DNA of 64,000 bases from Devosia sp. (GTDB lineage Bacteria; Pseudomonadota; Alphaproteobacteria; Rhizobiales; Devosiaceae): NCBI RefSeq assembly GCF_024707125.1, contig NZ_JANQAH010000005.1, forward strand, positions 186,001-250,000, given 5' to 3'. Below the pieces are notes generated by a model. The model saw only the letters and a program-made list of their open reading frames with translations, was not told the origin of the DNA and ran no database searches. Of the stretch, positions 42,368-52,356 are shown in pieces; position 1 is the first letter of the stretch; each line of letters opens with the position of its first letter. Position numbers and translations under genes: made by a program.

Positions 42368-43326
42368 CAGGCACGCACCCGCGGGTCGAGGAAGCCGTAG
42401 GCGATGTCGGTCACAAGGTTCGCGATCACCACCGTGGCAGCGAGCAGCACGAAAGCGCCCTGCAGCACGGGGAAATCGAGCTGGCCGACGGCCTCGTAAA
42501 TGGCGCGGCCAACGCCGGGATAGGCGTAGATGGTTTCGGTGAGCACGGCGCCGCCTACCAGGAACCCGATCTGGAGACCGATCAGGGTGGTGGTGGGGAG
42601 GAGCGCGTTGCGCAGGGCGTGCTTCCAGATCACCTTGTTTTCGCGCGTGCCCTTGGCGCGGGCGAGGTCGCAATATTCTTCACCCAGAGCTTCGATCAGC
42701 GTGGCGCGCAGGGTCAGCACATAGGAGGCGAGCTGCGCGAGAACGAGCGTGAAGCAGGGCAGGATCAGGTGGTGGAGGACCGAGAGGTAATAGGAAAAGC
42801 CCGTGAGGCCTGATTTGACGGCCCCGCCGATGGGGAACCAGCCGAGCATGAGGCCGAGGGTATAGAGGAGCAAGATGCCGAGCGAGGGCACGAAGAGCGA
42901 TTGCCCGACGACGCCGGTAATCTGGACGACCTGATCGACCCAGCCGCGGGCACGGGTGGCCGCCAAGACGCCAAGCGGCACGCCGAGGATCACCGTGAGC
43001 AGAAGGGCCGACCCTGTAAGAAGGAGCGTCCACGGGAGACGCTCCATCAAGACTTGGCTCACCGGCTGGCTGCGCAGGAACGAGACGCCCAGATTGCCCT
43101 GAACGAGCTCGCGCAGATACGCGAAGTACTGGACCAGCAGAGGCCGATCCAGACCGAATTGCTGCAACTGGGTCTGGCGGATTTCCTCGGTCATGCCCGG
43201 TGCGGCAACAGCCAGCACCGGGTCACCCGGCAGAAGCCGGACGAGGAAGAAGGTAACCGTCACGGCGAACCAGAAGGTCACCAATCCACGTATCAATCGT
43301 TGCAGAAAATAGCCGGTGAGATGCAC
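42367..43326 (-). CDS. Peptide-type ABC importer permease (DppB-like), GntR-linked cluster
   Basis: 319 residues. Helix one is followed by LVRLLPGDPVLAVAAPGMT, the DppB-type periplasmic start, then five helices; the coupling loop is ARAKGTRENKVIWKHALRN, and the C-terminus is PGVGRAIYEAVGQLDFPVLQG. It starts 20 bases after the binding-protein stop with no visible hairpin between, unlike clusters A and B. Confidence 0.9.
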   Translation of the reverse strand: MHLTGYFLQRLIRGLVTFWFAVTVTFFLVRLLPGDPVLAVAAPGMTEEIRQTQLQQFGLDRPLLVQYFAYLRELVQGNLGVSFLRSQPVSQVLMERLPWTLLLTGSALLLTVILGVPLGVLAATRARGWVDQVVQITGVVGQSLFVPSLGILLLYTLGLMLGWFPIGGAVKSGLTGFSYYLSVLHHLILPCFTLVLAQLASYVLTLRATLIEALGEEYCDLARAKGTRENKVIWKHALRNALLPTTTLIGLQIGFLVGGAVLTETIYAYPGVGRAIYEAVGQLDFPVLQGAFVLLAATVVIANLVTDIAYGFLDPRVRA

Positions 43327-43345
43327 GTTATCAGGTCTCTACTGG

Positions 43346-44959
43346 TCAGTTCTTGGGCTTGACCGAGGCCAGCGACAGCGGATTGACCAGCGAGAGCAGA
43401 TCAGAGGGCTGAACCACGAAACCGTCCCACTTGTCGCTGTTATAGGCGAACTGGAAGGTCTGGTAGTAGAGCACGTTGTCGTAGACCTTCTCCGAGATCA
43501 GCTTGGCAGCGGCCTGGACCGGCACCTTCACAGCTTCGGGGGTCGTTGCAGCCTGGGCTTCGTCGATCAGCTTTTCCAGATCCGGATCGGAGATCGAGGC
43601 ATAGTTGATGAAGCCGCCGGTGCGATAGGCGAGGCCGAGATAGGCGGCCGGCTCTTCCATCACCGCCCAATTGCCGGCGTAGATGTCAAAGTCCTTCTCG
43701 CGGCCACGGGCCAGGTAGGTGTTACGCTCGAGACCGGTCAGGTTGATCTTGATGCCGGCCTTGGTGGCGCCGTCCTTCATGATCTGGGCCCAGTTGGCGA
43801 TATCGGCGGCGCTCTGTTCGTAGAGCAGGGAGAATTCGAGGCCGTCGAAGAAGCCGTCGCCATTGGCGTCGGTATAGCCGGCATCGGTCAGGATCTTCTT
43901 GGAGAGTTCCGGATCGAAGGCATATTCCTTGGCTTCCGGGTCAGCCCAGTAGCTCAGAACCGGCGAGATGGCCGAGGAATTGGTCGAGGTGGCAAGGCCC
44001 TGCATGGCGATGGCGCGGATGGCCTCGTAGTCCACGGCATGGGACAGCGCCTGACGGACTTCGAGCTTGGAGAGCTGTTCGTCGGTCATGTTGTAGAGGA
44101 CGTGCGACCAGCCCAGCGACGGCGCCTGGGCGAGAGTGATGCCCGGCTGACCCTGAAGCGTGCGGGCGATGGGGGCCGGCAGCGAATTGGCGATGAGGTC
44201 GAGGTCGCCGGCGCGCAGCGCCAGGGCCTGGGCGTTCACATCGGGGAAGACGCGGAATTCGACTTCGTCGACGGTCGCCTTGCCGGCTTCAACGAGCGGG
44301 TAGTTGTCGACGGCGGTCAGCAGGTAGTTCTGGCCGGCATTGACTTCGGTGAGGGCGAAGGGACCGACGCTGACCCAATCCTTGTCATTGGCGAAGGCTG
44401 CAACCTGGCCGACTTCGGGGAAGGCGTGCTTCGGAACGATCGGCATCCAGAAGCCGATATTGGTCAGGAAGGTCGAGTCCGGACGGCTCAGCGTGAATTC
44501 GACGCGGGTCGGCGAGACGGCCGTGGCGCTGACGAAGGAAGGAATGAGACCTGCCGTCACGCCGATCTTTTCGGTGGTGACCGCGGTGACGGTGAAGACG
44601 ATGTCGTCAGCCGTGAAGGGCGTGCCGTCGTTCCAGGTCATGTCGCCGCGGATATCCATCCAGGCGGTCAGGCCGTCCTCGGAATAGCCCCAATCGGTGG
44701 CGACATAGGGGTCCTTGGAGCCCTTGTCCGTCATCTGCATCAGGCGCGGATACATCAGGTTCGTGACCCAGGTATCCGAGCGGCTATTGCCGACGAGCGG
44801 GTTGAAATTGACGACGTCGGCGGTGGTGCCGATGACGATGCGGCTGGCTGCGTCCTGCGCATTGGCGGGGCTCAGGCTGGCCATCCCCATGGCCATAACG
44901 ACCCCGCCCATCAGGACGGAACGACGGGTCAAAGCATTCCTAACATTGCGGATCATCAT
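43346..44959 (-). CDS. Peptide-type ABC importer substrate-binding protein, GntR-linked cluster
   Basis: 537 residues, SBP family 5. The N-terminus (LTRRSVLMGGVVMAMGMASL, cleavage near ANA-Q) has a paired-arginine start that could be Tat or Sec. Typical blocks: FNPLVGNSRSDTWVTNLMYP, MTWNDGTPFTADDIVF, VGPFALTEVNAGQNYLLTAV, VRQALSHAVDYEAIRAIAM. It is divergent from the ATPase genes at 45053-47027, with an ATTGTCGTACAAT operator between them. Two adjacent ATG codons (44959, 44956). The ligand is probably a small peptide or cyclic amide, judged from the peptidase and hydantoinase genes in the regulon. Confidence 0.9.
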   Translation of the reverse strand: MMIRNVRNALTRRSVLMGGVVMAMGMASLSPANAQDAASRIVIGTTADVVNFNPLVGNSRSDTWVTNLMYPRLMQMTDKGSKDPYVATDWGYSEDGLTAWMDIRGDMTWNDGTPFTADDIVFTVTAVTTEKIGVTAGLIPSFVSATAVSPTRVEFTLSRPDSTFLTNIGFWMPIVPKHAFPEVGQVAAFANDKDWVSVGPFALTEVNAGQNYLLTAVDNYPLVEAGKATVDEVEFRVFPDVNAQALALRAGDLDLIANSLPAPIARTLQGQPGITLAQAPSLGWSHVLYNMTDEQLSKLEVRQALSHAVDYEAIRAIAMQGLATSTNSSAISPVLSYWADPEAKEYAFDPELSKKILTDAGYTDANGDGFFDGLEFSLLYEQSAADIANWAQIMKDGATKAGIKINLTGLERNTYLARGREKDFDIYAGNWAVMEEPAAYLGLAYRTGGFINYASISDPDLEKLIDEAQAATTPEAVKVPVQAAAKLISEKVYDNVLYYQTFQFAYNSDKWDGFVVQPSDLLSLVNPLSLASVKPKN

Positions 44960-45016
44960 GGTCTCGCTGTTGAATTGGCACCCAAGTGTTGCGATGCGGC
45001 CGAAGCCGTGTCAAGG

Positions 45017-45029
45017 ATTGTCGTACAAT
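45017..45029. promoter_or_regulatory. GntR-type operator ATTGTCGTACAAT, copy 1
   Basis: Palindrome ATTGT-CGT-ACAAT fitting the FadR/GntR consensus TNGTNNNACNA. It lies in the divergent region between the binding-protein gene (start 44959) and the ATPase gene (start 45053). Two identical copies occur at 53199 and 53216 beside the GntR gene. Confidence 0.75.
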
Positions 45030-45052
45030 TCTTGAGCGAGGTAGTGTCACTG

Positions 45053-46051
45053 ATGACGAAACAGGCAGACGAGCGCCCAGTGCTGTCGGTGTCAGGGCTC
45101 GATGTCAGCTTCCGCACCATGCGCGGCGACGTGAAAGCCGTTAGCGATGTTTCATTCGATCTCAAGCGCGGCGAAGTGCTGGCGCTGGTGGGGGAATCCG
45201 GCTCGGGAAAATCGGTTTCGACGCGCGCGGTGATGGGGATCGTTCGCGGCAATGCGACGATCAATGCGCGACGCATGGAGCTGGCAGGACACGACCTGCT
45301 CACTGCCGACGAGGAGCAGAAACGCAAGCTGCGCGGGCGTGTGATCAGCCTCGTTTTCCAGGATGCGCTATCGGCGCTCAACCCGGTTTTGTCGATCGGC
45401 GACCAGCTTGGCGAGCTCTACCGCACCCATCTCGGCGTGTCGAAAAAGGAGGCGCGGGAGCGCTCGATCGAGCTTTTGCGCTCGGTGCACCTGGCCTCGG
45501 CCGACAAGCGAATCGACGACTATCCGCACCAGTTTTCCGGCGGCATGCGGCAGCGCATTCTCATCGCTTCGGCCATTGCGCTGAAGCCCGAAGTGCTGAT
45601 TGCCGACGAGCCGACGACGGCGCTCGACGTGACTGTTCAGGCCCAGATTCTGGACCTTTTGGACGAGCTGCGGGACGAGCTGGGCATGGCCATTCTGCTC
45701 ATCACCCACGATCTCGGCGTCGTGGCGCGCATGGCTGAGCGGGTCGCCGTGATGTATGCCGGGCGCCTTGTTGAAACCGGCAGCGTCGACGATATTTTCC
45801 GTGCGCCGGCCCACCCCTATACGGCCGCACTGATGGCTTCGGCGCCGCGCATCGAGACGGTGGAAAAGCTCGAACCGATCAAGGGTTCGCCGCCCAACCT
45901 GATTGCGCCGCCGCCGGGCTGCGCCTTCAATCCGCGCTGCACGCATCTAGGCGAATTGTGCACGAAGGTTCGTCCGGAGCTTGTCGGCGATCTTCCGGGA
46001 CGTAGCCGCGCCTGTCACTATCCGCTCGTGGAGACCGCCCATGTCGGCTGA
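45053..46051 (+). CDS. Peptide importer ATP-binding protein (OppD/DppD-like), GntR-linked cluster
   Basis: 332 residues with Walker [10 protein letters not shown], signature FSGGMRQRI, Walker [14 protein letters not shown] and H-loop THD. It has the full oligopeptide-type C-terminal extension with [19 protein letters not shown] and further cysteines (CTKVRP, CHYPL), the region that can bind an iron-sulfur cluster in DppD-like proteins. ATG 45053 lies 24 bases after the operator; the much longer in-frame reading back to 43316 is antisense shadow. It works with the 46041 ATPase and, most likely, the divergently encoded permeases at 41480-43326. Confidence 0.92.
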   Translation: MTKQADERPVLSVSGLDVSFRTMRGDVKAVSDVSFDLKRGEVLALVGESGSGKSVSTRAVMGIVRGNATINARRMELAGHDLLTADEEQKRKLRGRVISLVFQDALSALNPVLSIGDQLGELYRTHLGVSKKEARERSIELLRSVHLASADKRIDDYPHQFSGGMRQRILIASAIALKPEVLIADEPTTALDVTVQAQILDLLDELRDELGMAILLITHDLGVVARMAERVAVMYAGRLVETGSVDDIFRAPAHPYTAALMASAPRIETVEKLEPIKGSPPNLIAPPPGCAFNPRCTHLGELCTKVRPELVGDLPGRSRACHYPLVETAHVG

Positions 46052-47027
46052 ACCGATCCTCGAGGCCCGTGGCCTTTCCAAGACTTTCAGGGCCGGCGGC
46101 GCTGTGTTTGGCAAGCAGTTTCATGCGGTGAAGGACGTGAGCCTTGCCGTCATGCCGGGCGAAACGCTGGCCGTTGTGGGAGAATCCGGCTGCGGCAAGT
46201 CCACGCTGGCGCGTATGCTCGTGGGGCTGGAGACACCAGACGAGGGCGAAATCCTCTTCCGCGGCGCGCCGATCAAGCGGGATCGGGCCCTGCGCCGACA
46301 GGTGCAGATGGTGTTTCAGGACCCCTATCTGTCGCTCAATCCGCGGCGCACCGTGCTCGATATCGTGGCTGAACCGCTCGATGTTCATGGGCTCGCCAAG
46401 GGCGCGGCGCGCACGGCACGGGTTGAAGAACTTTTGACGGCAGTGGGTCTTGATCCCGCCGCGTCGAGCCGTTTTCCACATGAATTTTCGGGTGGCCAGC
46501 GTCAGCGCATCGGTATTGCCCGCGCGCTGGCGGCGGAGCCCTCGGTTTTGGTCTGCGACGAGCCGGTTTCGGCGCTCGACGTGTCGGTTCAGGCGCAGGT
46601 TGTGAACCTGCTGATCGACCTCCAGAAGCGACTCGGTATTGCGATTATCTTCATCGCCCACGACCTCGCCGTGGTGCGGGCCATCTCGCATCGGGTGATG
46701 GTGATGTATCTCGGTCGCGCGGTCGAAGAGGGTGGTGCCGATCAGGTTCTGGTGACGCCAAACCATCCCTACACAGTGGCCCTGCGTGGCTCGGCGCTGG
46801 AGCCCGATCCGGCGCGGGCGCGTCTGGCGCGTGGCAAGGCAACGCGTGGCGAGCCGCCCAATCCCGTCAATCCGCCGCCGGGCTGTCGCTTCAATCCGCG
46901 CTGTCCGCGCGTGACCGACGAATGCCGCAAGGACGAACCGCAGATGAAGCGGCATAGCGATGCGGCCGGCGTCAGCGGCGTTGCCTGCTACCATCCGGTG
47001 CGCGAGGCGGCTGAGCTCAGCGCGTAA
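46041..47027 (+). CDS. Peptide importer ATP-binding protein (OppF/DppF-like), GntR-linked cluster
   Basis: 328 residues. Walker A GESGCGKST, signature FSGGQRQRI, Walker B VLVCDEPVSALDVS, H-loop AHD. The C-terminal extension PPNPVNPPPGCRFNPRCPRV has the oligopeptide-family cysteines. The start is ATG 46041 ([16 protein letters not shown]), overlapping the upstream gene by 11 bases. Followed by a strong bidirectional terminator. Confidence 0.92.
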   Translation: MSAEPILEARGLSKTFRAGGAVFGKQFHAVKDVSLAVMPGETLAVVGESGCGKSTLARMLVGLETPDEGEILFRGAPIKRDRALRRQVQMVFQDPYLSLNPRRTVLDIVAEPLDVHGLAKGAARTARVEELLTAVGLDPAASSRFPHEFSGGQRQRIGIARALAAEPSVLVCDEPVSALDVSVQAQVVNLLIDLQKRLGIAIIFIAHDLAVVRAISHRVMVMYLGRAVEEGGADQVLVTPNHPYTVALRGSALEPDPARARLARGKATRGEPPNPVNPPPGCRFNPRCPRVTDECRKDEPQMKRHSDAAGVSGVACYHPVREAAELSA

Positions 47028-47029
47028 GC

Positions 47030-47066
47030 AAAAAAAAGGCGGCCGGAGCGATCCGGCCGCCTTTTT
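47030..47066. terminator. Bidirectional Rho-independent terminator
   Basis: A 10-bp stem (47038-47047 GGCGGCCGGA with 47052-47061 TCCGGCCGCC, loop GCGA), preceded by a run of eight A and followed by five T. It serves the ATPase operon (+) and the convergent M20/hydantoinase operon (-). Confidence 0.9.
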
Positions 47067-47081
47067 CATGCGTGAAATCAG

Positions 47082-48443
47082 CTAGACGCGGCCGAGCCGG
47101 TCGAGAAGCGCGGCGCCGGTGCGGATGCCTTTCAGGAACAGGTCGATTTCCATGTTCTCGTTGGGTGCGTGGTTGGCTTCGTCGGCATTGGCATAGGGCA
47201 TGACGAAGGCGGGGACGCCGAGCACCTTGGTGAAGACATAGTCGGGCAGGCTGCCGCCGGCCGAGGGATAGACCAGCGGCTGCTCGTTGCGGGCTTCAAC
47301 AATGGCTTCCTGGATGAGCTTGCCCCAGGGGTCGTCCAGCGGCGTGCGCGAGGGCAGCATGGAGCCATAGGTGATGACCTCAACCTCGGGCGCATGCTTG
47401 GCGACGTGGGCTTTGACGCAGGCATAGACATGGTCTGAAGTCATCGCTTCGACGAGGCGGATGTCGCATTTGGCGACGGCCTCGCAGGGCAGGACCGATT
47501 TGGTGCCCGGTCCGCCATAGCCGCCGTGAAGGCCGTTGATGGTGAGGGTCGGATGGAACATCAGCCGGTCCCAGAACGGGCGATCGGCTGGCTCGTCGAG
47601 GCGGGTCAGGCCCATATCGGCCATGTATGCCGGCAGGTCGAGCGGCAGGGCCTTGGTCGCGGCAATGTCGGCTTCGGTCGGCGGAATGATCTGGTTGTGC
47701 AGGCCGTCGATGGTGATGCGGCCATCGGAGGTCTTCATGGTCGAGAGCAGATGCACCAATGTCCAGATGGCGTTGGGCATGACGCCACCGTAATTGCCCG
47801 AATGGGCATCGCGGGCGGCGGTGCGGACGCGCAGCTCGAACGAGGTCATGCCGCGCACGCCATAGGTCAGCGTCGAATTGCCGGATTCGTGCAGGGGGCC
47901 ATCGGCGGTGACCACGAAATCGGCCTTGAGGCGATCCTTATAGTCCCTGACGAAATCGGCGATCTGCGGCGAGCCAATCTCTTCCTCGCCTTCAAGGAGG
48001 AAGATCACGTTGCAGGGCAGGGTGCCATGCACCTTGAGATGCGCCTCGATGGCCATGATCTGCGCAAAGTGCTGGCCCTTGTTGTCGCCAACGCCGCGGG
48101 CATAGATGCGCCCATTGCGAATGGTCGGCTCGAAGGGCGGGCTTTCCCACAGTTCCAGCGGATCGGGCGGCTGCACGTCGTAGTGGCCGTAGAGCAGCAC
48201 GGTGGGCTTTGCCGGGTCGACATTGTAGCGGGCGAGGACGAAGGGATGGCCCTTGGTCGGGATCGCCTCGACTTCCATGCCCAGCTCGCCGAGCATTTTC
48301 ACGAGCAGCTCGGAGACTTCGCGGATGCCGATATTGTGGGCGCTGATCGAGGGATTGCGCACATAGTCGATCAGGCGAGCGATATATTCGTCGTGCCGGG
48401 CTTCGATATGGGAGAAGACCGGGCTCAGCGTGGGCGAGGTCAT
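47082..48443 (-). CDS. M20-family dipeptidase
   Basis: 453 residues, zinc-dependent M20 peptidase of the carnosinase/CNDP-dipeptidase type. Metal and catalytic residues are all in place: His in LYGHYDVQP, bridging Asp in GVGDNKG, catalytic Glu pair in LEGEEEIGS, Asp in TADGPLH and the last His in NADEANHAPNE. The dimerisation domain lies between (about 205-355). Start ATG 48443; upstream in-frame sequence belongs to the hydantoinase gene. It overlaps the hydantoinase A stop by 4 bases, so the peptidase and hydantoinase are co-produced. It could hydrolyse the N-carbamoyl- or dipeptide-like product of ring opening. Confidence 0.92.
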   Translation of the reverse strand: MTSPTLSPVFSHIEARHDEYIARLIDYVRNPSISAHNIGIREVSELLVKMLGELGMEVEAIPTKGHPFVLARYNVDPAKPTVLLYGHYDVQPPDPLELWESPPFEPTIRNGRIYARGVGDNKGQHFAQIMAIEAHLKVHGTLPCNVIFLLEGEEEIGSPQIADFVRDYKDRLKADFVVTADGPLHESGNSTLTYGVRGMTSFELRVRTAARDAHSGNYGGVMPNAIWTLVHLLSTMKTSDGRITIDGLHNQIIPPTEADIAATKALPLDLPAYMADMGLTRLDEPADRPFWDRLMFHPTLTINGLHGGYGGPGTKSVLPCEAVAKCDIRLVEAMTSDHVYACVKAHVAKHAPEVEVITYGSMLPSRTPLDDPWGKLIQEAIVEARNEQPLVYPSAGGSLPDYVFTKVLGVPAFVMPYANADEANHAPNENMEIDLFLKGIRTGAALLDRLGRV

Positions 48444-50473
48444 GCTGCTTCCTTGGTGAGGATGATGCCGCCCGAGGCATGCACCTTGCCCTGCCAGCCG
48501 GAGGCGACGAAGGTGGTGGTGTCGAGCTGGGTCAGGATGACGGGACCGGCGAAGGTCGCACCGGCGCCGAGTTTTGCGCGATCGAGAACGGGCACGTCGA
48601 CTTGTTTGCCGCCGATGCTGACAGCAGTGTGCTCTTCCGGCGCAGGCGTCGTGCCCGGTGCCAGTTCGACGGCGGGCGGCACGGCGGCAAGACCGGTTGC
48701 GTGAACACGCAGGGTGACGAGCTCGATCGGAGCGCCGAGATTGAAGCCGTAGAGCGCCTTGTGGGCAGCCTGGAAATTGGCTTCCACCTGCGCACGGTCC
48801 GCGGCGTAGGCCACGGCGATTTCGCCGCCTTGTCCGGCATAGCGCAGGAGGGCAACGCGTTCGATGACGCGCACTTCGGAGGCGACATCTTCCTCGTTGA
48901 GCCAGGCGGTTGCCTGCGCTTCTAGTTCGGCGATGATCGGCTCGGTCGCAGCCGGGTCCATGGCGCCAGGGATGGCCATGGCACGCGAAAATTCCGACTT
49001 GAGATCGGCGGCAAGGAGGCCATCGGCGCAGAGCACGCCGGGGGCAGGGGTGATCAGCACGCTCTTGATCCCCAGAAGATCGGCAAGGGCGCAACCATGG
49101 AGCGGGCCGGCACCGCCGAAGGGCACGAGGGTGAAATCACGCGGATCATGGCCACGCTCGACCGAGACCACGCGCATGGCGCCGACCATGTGGTTGTCGG
49201 CAATGGCGAGGATGCCGCGGGCAGCGGTTTCGAGGTCGAGCCCGAGCGGCTCGGCGATGGTCATCACCGCGCGCTTGGCGGCCTCGACATCGAGCACCAT
49301 GCTGCCGCCGAGGAGGCGTGCAGGCAATTGGCCGAGCGCGACATGGGCGTCGGTGACGGTGGGCTCGGTGCCACCCTTGCCGTAGCAGGCGGGGCCGGGC
49401 CAGGCGCCGGCGCTTTCGGGGCCGACAGTCAGGGCGCCGTCCTTGATGCGGGCGAGGGAGCCGCCGCCGGCACCGATGGTGATCATGTCGACCATGGGCA
49501 AGGCCAGCGGCCATTCGCCGACGGCGCCGTGCTGGGTGAGGCCGATCTGGCCGCCCTTGATGAGGCAGATATCGGCCGAGGTGCCGCCGATATCATTGGT
49601 GATGATGTCCTCAATGCCGCAGGCAGCAGCCGCGGCGCGGGCGCCGACGACGCCGGCTGCGGGGCCGGACAGGGCAGTGAGGGCGGGGGCGACGCGGATT
49701 TTCGGTGCGCCCGCAACGCCGCCATTGGACTGCATCAACATCAGCGGCGGGGTAGCGCCTTCGTCATCGAGGCGCTTTTCGAGGTTTTTCACATAGGTGG
49801 TCACGCCCGGCATGACCGTAGCGTTGAGCACGGTGGTCAGGCTGCGCTCATATTCGCGCACCACCGGCAGCACGTCGCTGGAAACGGTGACGGCGAGGCC
49901 GGGCAGTTCCTCGCGCAGGATTTCGGCAACGCGCCGCTCATGCGCCGGATTGGCATAGGCATGGATGAGGCAGACGGCGACGGCCTGCACATTCATGCCG
50001 CGGATCTTTTCGGCAGCGGCGCGAACGGTTGCTTCATCGAGTGCTTCGAGCACCGCGCCACCGGCGGCGACGCGTTCGTCGACTTCGACGATGCGGCTCG
50101 ACGGCACCGGGGGGACCGGCTTGACCCAAGTATAGAGATTGGCCTTGCGTGGAATATCCTGACGACCGATGGCCAGCACGTGGCGGAAGCCGCGCGTGGT
50201 GACGAGCGCAGTGCGCGCGCCCTTGCCTTCAAGGATCATATTGGTGGCAACGGTCGTGCCGTGCAGCACCTGATCGAGATCGGCAGCCGAGGCGCCGGCC
50301 TGCTGCAAAGCAAGGCGGATGCCGTTGAGGAAGGCTTCCGACGGATCGGACGGGATGGACGGGGTCTTGGCGCGCCAGGAGCGGCCGGAACCGTCGACCA
50401 GGGCGACGTCGGTAAAGGTGCCACCGATATCAACGGCAACGGCGAGATTGGTTGGGCTTTTTTCCGTGGCCAT
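48440..50473 (-). CDS. hyuA: Hydantoinase/oxoprolinase family protein, subunit A
   Basis: 677 residues, ASKHA-fold ATP-binding subunit of the HyuA / N-methylhydantoinase A / 5-oxoprolinase N-domain family, which opens cyclic amides with ATP. Visible: phosphate loop VDIGGTFTDVALVD, HGTTVATNMILEGKG, NDIGGTSADICLI, the glycine-rich IGAGGGSLARI and FGGAGPLHGCALADLLGI. The start is ATG 50473 (MATEKSPTN); ATG 50488 is an alternative overlapping hyuB. There is one base between the hyuB stop and this start. Substrate (hydantoin, oxoproline, lactam) not decidable from sequence. It acts as a complex with the subunit at 50475-52304. Confidence 0.9.
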   Translation of the reverse strand: MATEKSPTNLAVAVDIGGTFTDVALVDGSGRSWRAKTPSIPSDPSEAFLNGIRLALQQAGASAADLDQVLHGTTVATNMILEGKGARTALVTTRGFRHVLAIGRQDIPRKANLYTWVKPVPPVPSSRIVEVDERVAAGGAVLEALDEATVRAAAEKIRGMNVQAVAVCLIHAYANPAHERRVAEILREELPGLAVTVSSDVLPVVREYERSLTTVLNATVMPGVTTYVKNLEKRLDDEGATPPLMLMQSNGGVAGAPKIRVAPALTALSGPAAGVVGARAAAAACGIEDIITNDIGGTSADICLIKGGQIGLTQHGAVGEWPLALPMVDMITIGAGGGSLARIKDGALTVGPESAGAWPGPACYGKGGTEPTVTDAHVALGQLPARLLGGSMVLDVEAAKRAVMTIAEPLGLDLETAARGILAIADNHMVGAMRVVSVERGHDPRDFTLVPFGGAGPLHGCALADLLGIKSVLITPAPGVLCADGLLAADLKSEFSRAMAIPGAMDPAATEPIIAELEAQATAWLNEEDVASEVRVIERVALLRYAGQGGEIAVAYAADRAQVEANFQAAHKALYGFNLGAPIELVTLRVHATGLAAVPPAVELAPGTTPAPEEHTAVSIGGKQVDVPVLDRAKLGAGATFAGPVILTQLDTTTFVASGWQGKVHASGGIILTKEAA

Positions 50474-50474
50474 A

Positions 50475-52304
50475 TCAGGCGAGCTCATCGATATAGGTAT
50501 TGCGGTGGAAGGGTTTGGTGGCCGGACGGTCGGCGCGCAGCTTTTCTGTGGCTTCGACATCGAGCTGGTCGTCTGAAATCACGACGCCGTAGAAGGTCTT
50601 CGCAGCTTCAGCAGTAACGAAACCGCCGCGGACGTCTTCGAGCACGCGTTCGGCCGGGCGATCATAGGGGTGGCCCATGCCGCCGCCGCCGCCGGTGCGG
50701 ATGCGCAGGATGTCGCCCTTCTTGAGGGCCGTGCCGTCCGAGAGCGGCGGAATCTTGCGCTCTTCGGGCGTGCCGGGATTGACGACAATGGAGCCGCCGC
50801 CACCAGACATGCCGCCGGCATAGCCCCAGGGCGGGTTCTTGACGCCGTCAATACGGATGGCAAGGAGAGCCTCATCGGCGAGGATTTCGTACTCGCGGAT
50901 AATGCCGGTACCGCCGCGGAAGCGGCCGGGGCCGCCGGAATCGGGCACGACACCATATTGGCGCAGACGGATCGGATAGCCGCCTTCGAGGAACTCGACG
51001 GGGTAGTTTTCCTGCGCCACGAAGTAGACGGCGTCGATGCCATCGGCAAAGTCGCGGGCGCCATAGCCGACGCCGATACCGTCAGCGAGGAGGAAGGGTT
51101 TCGGCGTGCCGGTTTCCTTGCCAAACGTGCCGCGCATGATGGTGACGACATAGGCCGAATGGGCCGCCGGGGCGCCGCCCTTGCCGCGATTGACGAGGCC
51201 GTTGAGCACGGCAAGCATGCGCATCATGGTGAGGCCGCGCATGCCGAGCGGTGCGGGGAAGCGCGGTTGGACGATGGAGCCTTCGCGCAGGCGCACTTCA
51301 TCGATGGCGAGCGGGCCGCCGGCGTTGACCACCTGGGAGGGATCGCCGCCGAGGAAATAGAGCCCAAGCGCCATGCCGGGCACGCCCTTGTTCATGATCA
51401 GGTTGACCGGGCCGGGGGCCTGATCGTCGCTTTCCGTCGCGTCGAAAATGAAGCGGTCTTCGCCATTGGCACCCTTTTCGCGGGTGATGGCGAAGCGCAG
51501 GCTGAATGGGCCATTGCCGTGGCCGTCGCTGTCGATCTGGTCGGAGAACTTGTAGGTGCCGTAGTCAAAGGTTTCGGCAAGGCGACGGCGCACCAGCGTG
51601 CGGGTGCGGTCGAGGAGCTGCGCGAGGGCGTCCGAGACCGTGTCGGCGCCGTGGCGCGCGACGACTTCGGCAACGCGGGTGACGCCGAGCTTGACCGAGG
51701 CCATGAGCGCCGACATGTCACCTTCGCTCTGGGCCGGGAAGCGCGAATTGCGGTGGAAGATGGCGAGGGCCATTTCGTTGACCACGCCCGCATCGACCAG
51801 CTTGGTCGGCGGGATGATGATACCCTCCTGGTAGATGGAAGTGGCATCGGGGCTGATGGAGCCGGGATGCAGGCCGCCGATATCGGCGAAGTGTGCCCAG
51901 CTCATCACGAAGGCGCAGAGGCGGTCGCCGTGGAAGACCGGGGCGAGCAGCACCTGGTCGTTCGAGTGGGTCACGGCGCCCTTGGAGCCATAGCAGTCAT
52001 TGTACCAGTAGAGATCGCCCGGCTTCATGGTCTCGCGCGGAAAATGCTCGAAGACCGGCGAGGTGAGGTCGCCGAAGATCGGGACCATCGAACCCACGGC
52101 CATGACGCCGCGCTCGTCGAAGAGGGCGGTATAAAAGTCCTTCTTTTCGCGGATGAAGGCGGAGATCGCGGTGCGCTCGATCAGCGCTTCCATTTCGCGC
52201 TGGGTCGCCATGATCGCCCCGCGGATGATTTCCAGCGTCACCGGATCGCAAATGGGGGCAGTATCCGGCGCCAAGGCCGGCATGGCGGATGAGAGCGGTG
52301 TCAT
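50475..52304 (-). CDS. hyuB: Hydantoinase/oxoprolinase family protein, subunit B
   Basis: 609 residues, HyuB-type partner of the upstream-encoded complex. Conserved family blocks: DPVTLEIIRGAIMATQREME, YNDCYGSKGAVTHSNDQVLL, HFADIGGLHPGSISPDATSI, YQEGIIIPPTKL and the C-terminal GGGGGMGHPYDRP. The start is ATG 52304 behind GGAAGG. It follows the GntR regulator gene by 52 bases in the same direction and is presumably controlled by it. Members with metal-binding HyuB domains take part in ATP-dependent hydrolysis of hydantoins, oxoproline or caprolactam. Confidence 0.9.
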   Translation of the reverse strand: MTPLSSAMPALAPDTAPICDPVTLEIIRGAIMATQREMEALIERTAISAFIREKKDFYTALFDERGVMAVGSMVPIFGDLTSPVFEHFPRETMKPGDLYWYNDCYGSKGAVTHSNDQVLLAPVFHGDRLCAFVMSWAHFADIGGLHPGSISPDATSIYQEGIIIPPTKLVDAGVVNEMALAIFHRNSRFPAQSEGDMSALMASVKLGVTRVAEVVARHGADTVSDALAQLLDRTRTLVRRRLAETFDYGTYKFSDQIDSDGHGNGPFSLRFAITREKGANGEDRFIFDATESDDQAPGPVNLIMNKGVPGMALGLYFLGGDPSQVVNAGGPLAIDEVRLREGSIVQPRFPAPLGMRGLTMMRMLAVLNGLVNRGKGGAPAAHSAYVVTIMRGTFGKETGTPKPFLLADGIGVGYGARDFADGIDAVYFVAQENYPVEFLEGGYPIRLRQYGVVPDSGGPGRFRGGTGIIREYEILADEALLAIRIDGVKNPPWGYAGGMSGGGGSIVVNPGTPEERKIPPLSDGTALKKGDILRIRTGGGGGMGHPYDRPAERVLEDVRGGFVTAEAAKTFYGVVISDDQLDVEATEKLRADRPATKPFHRNTYIDELA

Positions 52305-52356
52305 CAAAAGCCTTCCAGAGAGAAAAGAAGAGAAAGTATCGGGAGCGTGCTCGGCA

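Noticed and set aside
43316..45052. Long open frame of over 570 codons on + upstream of the OppD-like ATPase
   Set aside because: It is antisense to the binding-protein gene 43346-44959, with Gly/Asp/Val-rich shadow composition. The ATPase start at 45053 has its own leader and operator.
47526..50617. Long + strand frames opposite the M20 and hydantoinase genes
   Set aside because: Composition is the antisense shadow of GC-rich codon use; the - strand genes show full family motifs.
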